From Bicyclus anynana (Eukaryota; Arthropoda; Insecta; Lepidoptera; Nymphalidae), in the NCBI RefSeq assembly GCF_947172395.1, contig NC_069109.1, forward strand, positions 2,698,897-2,762,896: a stretch of 64,000 bases of DNA. The letters are read 5' to 3'. Under the pieces are notes generated by a model that was given only the letters and a program-made list of their open reading frames with translations, was not told where the DNA came from and ran no database searches. The position numbers were made by a program, and so were the translations under genes. This document shows, in pieces, positions 60,298-64,000 of the stretch. Every line of letters starts with the position of its first letter. Position 1 is the stretch's first letter.

Positions 60298-60858
60298 TTT
60301 AATTGAAGTGTGTGATTTCTGTCTGTGATTTCAAAATACCTATCTTTTTTAAGTGTGTGGCGAGCCAAGGAGTTCACTTTACATAAGACTGGCTGTCTCA
60401 TCGCATGTTTCGAATTTAGGACACGATTCAGCCTGGCTCCTGAGTTCTCCACACAAGCGGCTGATGTCCAAACAACAGAATGAATTATACAGTATACTTA
60501 TAATTATATATTATTATTTCACCGCCTCCATTACTTATGTACTATTAATTTGTGGAATATATATTATGTTATAACCTACGGGCGTCTTATTCCCAAGTAA
60601 AAGTATTAAAGCAAGCATTGAGACTAGCGCCAAAAGTGTATTTGCATAGGTGGGCGTGGCTAGAAGCGATCAGTCACTGCAGTCAGTGTCTCAATACCTA
60701 ACTAACTGTAAAATATACAATTTATCGATATACATTAAATGTGAAAATTAAACCCTATAATTCCCCTTAGTAATGCTATTACTTGGACGATAAATTGCAC
60801 TCATAGTTTTTTTGTTTTTAATATAAAATGGAGACAATTTCGCATAAAACATCAGATG

Positions 60859-61110
60859 TCTATACTAATATTATAAAACTGAAGAGTTTTTTTGTTTGTC
60901 TGCTTGAACGCGCTAATCTCGATATGAAAAATTATTTCAGTGTTAAATAGTCCATTTATCAAGGAAGGATATAGGCTTCATATTATGCCCGTATTCCTAC
61001 GGGAACGGGAACCACGTGGGTAAAAACTGAAAGGCGCACTGAAAGAGAATATTGATGACTTGATCGAGAGTGTAATTAACAATTTCATGCCCTTCGGGGG
61101 TTTTTCAAAA
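60859..61110 (+). mobile_element. Helitron interrupted or truncated by an inverted element end
   Basis: Helitron text 60859-61025 loses its last ~30 bp at GTGGGTAAAAACTG; 61027-61110 is the reverse complement of the CTCGATCAAGTC-type element's start. Confidence 0.7.
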
Positions 61111-61574
61111 TTTTCAAATTTATTTTATCATTCTTCTAGACACCATTCTATTACATCAAAAAAAATCTTGGAAAATGGAATATACCATAAAGCCGTCGGT
61201 TCTGCGTTTGATTTATTTCAATCTACTATCCGAAAATTGTAGTAAAAAACCATTATTAAACCAAGCATCGAACTTTAGTCCGTCGTCTAATCCGTTTGGA
61301 CCATCTGTTTGTTTAAGCCAACAACATCAACACTTGAACGATCGACGTGTGTCGAACAAAACGGTAGCAGAGTTTAACTTTGTAGAGATGTACTGTCCAG
61401 TTATCGATACACGTAGTATCGATAAAAAAACAAGCAATTTTTGTTCTGTTTTTCTCATGCAATCAGTCGGCAGACTATGAGCAGAGGTAACGCACTAGAA
61501 CTGTTTTTGGCGCCTATTCTACTATGCCCAGGCTTTGTAAATTATATAACGCACTTAGTCGGTCTATAGACATC

Positions 61575-61725
61575 CACATAGACTCACCAAGGACATATCG
61601 CAAGTTAGTTTTACTGGATTTGCTAAACTAATTTTTCTTTTTGTTTTTACCAATTCCATTTTATTTTTTATGTAAAATGATTTTATGTAATCGTTAATTT
61701 ATTTTAATATTACGCAAATATTTTT
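61575..61725 (+). mobile_element. LINE 3'-end fragment, same as 11337-11560
   Basis: AGACTCACCAAGGACATATC GC, TTTCTTTTTGTTTTTACCAA and GATTTTATGTAATCG shared in order. Confidence 0.65.
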
Positions 61726-62417
61726 TTTATGCTGGGGGCTATATATGAAAAATCGATTTTTAAGGAGTAAACTCCAAAATACTTATAGTTCATAAAATGT
61801 CAGCAACTGACGATCAAGCAATCTCACATGCCTGCAACGCTAACAGCTTGACAGTCGATAAAACTGATCGTGTGTTGGTCGCGATCGACACGATGTCATA
61901 TAAATGTAGGAAAGTGTCTATAGAAAATGGCGGCTTAAAAAAAATTAAATGAAAGTCTGTAAGTAGACCGATTAAAGCCACAATTAAACACATCTAATTT
62001 CATATGGATAATTTTTATCGATAATTAATTCACCGTTTTTCCCCACCACTATAAATAACAATTTACCACAAAAATAAAATAAAAAATACCCAAAATTACG
62101 GAATGTCTTTATTTGCTTAGGACCCACTTGAATCATGCGCGAGTCGAAAAATTTCGAGCACCTTTTTTTTCTAACTCACTGACTCACATCTGATTCTATT
62201 ATGTTTAAAAATTCTATACAAGAAAAAATTACTCCAAAACCAGAGTAAAAGCTACTATTACCCCAGGAAAATAAGTAGTTCCCGCGGGATTTGTAAAAAT
62301 TACAAGTGAAAAATTTAAAGTGAACGGAGCTTCCAGCGTCCGCTACATAATAAAAAAAATACATAAAAATTGAAAATTTTAAAAAACCAAAAACCAACTA
62401 AAAACTTCATCATTAAC
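61726..62417. other. AT-rich, no gene
   Basis: GATCGTGTGTTGGTC at about 61868 recurs at 63917 (GATCGTGTGTTGGCC). 62265-62345 resembles the inner part of the CTAGCGGACG family. Otherwise nothing. Confidence 0.45.
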
Positions 62418-62955
62418 AAGCCATACTCACTGTAGAGCACGAGTCTCCTATCAGAATGACAGGGTTTAGGCAAATAGTCCTCCACACTGGCTTAATTGGC
62501 CGATTCCGGAGGGCGTGGGTTCGAATCCGGTTCGGGGCATGCACCTCCAACTTTTCAGTTGTGTGCATTATAAGAAATTAAATATCACATGTCCCAAACG
62601 GTGAAGGAAAACATCGTGAGGAAACCTGCATACCAGAGAATTTTCTAATTCTCTGCGTGTGTGAAGTCTGCCAATCCGCATTGGGCCAGCGTGGTGGACT
62701 ATTGGTCTAACCCCTCTCATTCTGAGAGGAGACTCGAGCTCAGCAGTGAGCCGAATATAGGGTGATAATGATGATGATGATGACACACAAACTCTCAGGT
62801 TTTGCTCACGATGTTCATCCTTCACTGAGACACGTGATATTTAATTTCAATGCACATAACTGAAAAGTTACAGGTGCATGCCACGTACCAGATTCGAACC
62901 TACACCCTCCGAATCGAAGGCATAGGTCATATCCACTAGGCTATGACAACTCCAA
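62418..62955. mobile_element. SINE family A (minus) split by a 5'-truncated SINE A (plus)
   Basis: Minus copy: 62418-62495 and 62783-62955. Inserted plus copy: about 62497-62782, starting within the head just before the B box (GGTTCGAATCCGG) and ending (TGATGATGATGATGA). Removing the insert joins the minus copy nearly seamlessly. Confidence 0.88.
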
Positions 62956-63289
62956 AGCTATCATAGCATCGATATAATCAAAATGGCGCCGCAAACTACA
63001 AATTGATTTCCTTTCTCATGAATGTAATAAAAAAAAGTTTATCGTCAAACAACACCGTACATTGTTAGCCGTCGGTTTGGACATCAAAATATTAAAAAAA
63101 AAACCAAAAAAACAAAAAAACGTCGCGTTAGTCGTGATAAATGATACAAATGTCGCAGGTTCAAATCCCACACACGGCGGTGCCAACATTTTGAGTTTTT
63201 TTTTTTATTAATACGAAATAGACTCGCACTTGACCATTGTAAGTGAAGATTTTATTTATTGAGGATTAACAAATATCTTCCCTTATTCT

Positions 63290-63465
63290 TCTATACTAAT
63301 ATCATAAAGGGGTAAAGTTTGTGGTAGGGGGTAATCGCTGAATCTATTTCATTCCAATTTTGAAAATTCTCTTAAACTTTTACTGCCAGAAAGCCACGTT
63401 ATTTGTAAATGTCATAAGCTATATTTCATCCCCGTCCCATGGGTGCGGGATGAAAACTAGTCTAG
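63290..63465 (+). mobile_element. diverged Helitron-like repeat
   Basis: TCTATACTAATATCATAAAG start, GAAAGCCACGTTATTTGTAA, ATATTTCATCCCCGTCCCAT, ending AACTAGTCTAGT. Related to 49795-49930. Confidence 0.55.
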
Positions 63466-63532
63466 TCATTCAAACAATTCTAGTAATTGAAATGCTAGTC
63501 TCTGCAAACAGTACAACTTGACTTTTCATAAA

Positions 63533-63560
63533 TACAGGGTTCTGGGGAGTATTCCCCAGA
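63533..63560. repeat. perfect GC-rich hairpin
   Basis: GGGTTCTGGGGA and TCCCCAGAACCC around GTAT, within the repeat shared with 33160-33340, where only one arm-like segment (ACCCCAGAGTTATGGG) remains. Confidence 0.85.
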
Positions 63561-63875
63561 ACCCTGGGGGTATATTCTTTACCGAAAATTAATTAAAAAT
63601 GTTCAAGGAACATGACGTGTTTTTAAATTCATATATTCGGGGTAAATAATATTTCTTTTGTAAATAGATCTTAAAATGTGTTCCTTATACGCATCCTTAT
63701 AATTATGACGTAGCCAAGTTTTACGTGTTTTAAAATGCAAGGATAAGTACACTCGTCAACATATTCAAGTTATGGGAAACATTGAAGCGAAAGGTCCACT
63801 CGTCATGAAATATCGACAACCGCTTCACATAAACAAAATTTGGCAGGGAGGTAGTTTATGCTAGCCACAAACGGT

Positions 63876-64000
63876 CAATTATTCTCACGTTTCTGTAGCA
63901 CCCACGACTATAACTGATCGTGTGTTGGCCACTGCGCATATGACTTGTATAGTATGCCGCGTGTACTGTCGTTTGCTTTTCAGAAACGTGAGAATAATTG
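63876..64000. repeat. 20-bp exact inverted repeat 125 bp apart, ending at the window edge
   Basis: CAATTATTCTCACGTTTCTG at 63876-63895 and its exact complement at 63981-64000. May be the TIRs or sub-terminal repeats of a small DNA element continuing past the window. Confidence 0.8.

Larger units (their letters stand above)
58540..60720 (+). repeat. four to five dispersed copies of a GGTGGGCGTGGCTGGAAGCG block
   Basis: The block (GTGGGCGTGGCTGGAAGCGG, TCACTGCAGTCAGTG, CTGACTCACTGCAAAGGGCG, AATAAAGGAGG) begins at about 58564, 59033, 59549 and 60650, with a tail-only copy at 59270-59320. Intervals of about 470-515 bp suggest local duplication. Helitron (58738-58935) and CTAGCGGATG-type (59752-60297) insertions split it. 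Confidence 0.8.

Overview
The window is eukaryotic, AT-rich and dense with transposable elements. Many intronic repeats are of types common in moth and butterfly genomes: tRNA-headed SINEs with (GAT)n tails, short non-autonomous Helitrons that open with TC and close with CTAGT, and RTE-like LINE 3' ends. I read it as lepidopteran, probably a butterfly; no species is claimed.

The only protein-coding gene I can support is on the minus strand: cap'n'collar (cnc), the insect Nrf2/NF-E2-type CNC bZIP transcription factor. I resolved 16 coding exons from 46502 down to the stop at 6974-6976. All have GT/AG borders and compatible phases, and together they give 1611 nt, a 536-residue protein. A further first exon (23104-22981) ends in the same phase as exon 5 and can splice to the same acceptor, giving a second predicted product of 433 residues that lacks the first 145. 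The DNA-binding end (exons 12-16, 10236-6974) has the CNC domain, basic region, zipper and C-terminal tail in order. The far N-terminal Neh2-type exons of a full CncC isoform were not found and may lie beyond 64000.

Layout from low to high coordinate: 1-6970 is downstream flank and possible 3'UTR, AT-rich with one ~950 bp repeat and two G-rich tracts. 6974-18127 is the compact 3' half of cnc (exons 6-16), whose introns hold several tandem arrays: GT-rich, a 27-bp minisatellite, and a 133-bp array carrying NF-E2/MARE-like sites. 18128-30333 holds the alternative first exon and exons 2-5 separated by TE-rich introns. 30334-46481 is a 16 kb first intron full of Helitrons, SINEs, TIR elements and a 117/120-bp satellite. 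46482-46800 is the start exon and a likely 5'UTR/promoter. 46800-64000 is upstream sequence, almost all repeats.

I found no undescribed multi-gene system. The points most worth checking are inside cnc: three MARE-type sites (the motif CNC-Maf dimers bind) amplified in its own intron; a 38-bp fragment of the bZIP exon copied into the next intron; a duplicated exon end plus splice donor 395 bp inside an intron; and a transposon terminus lying two bases inside a splice donor.
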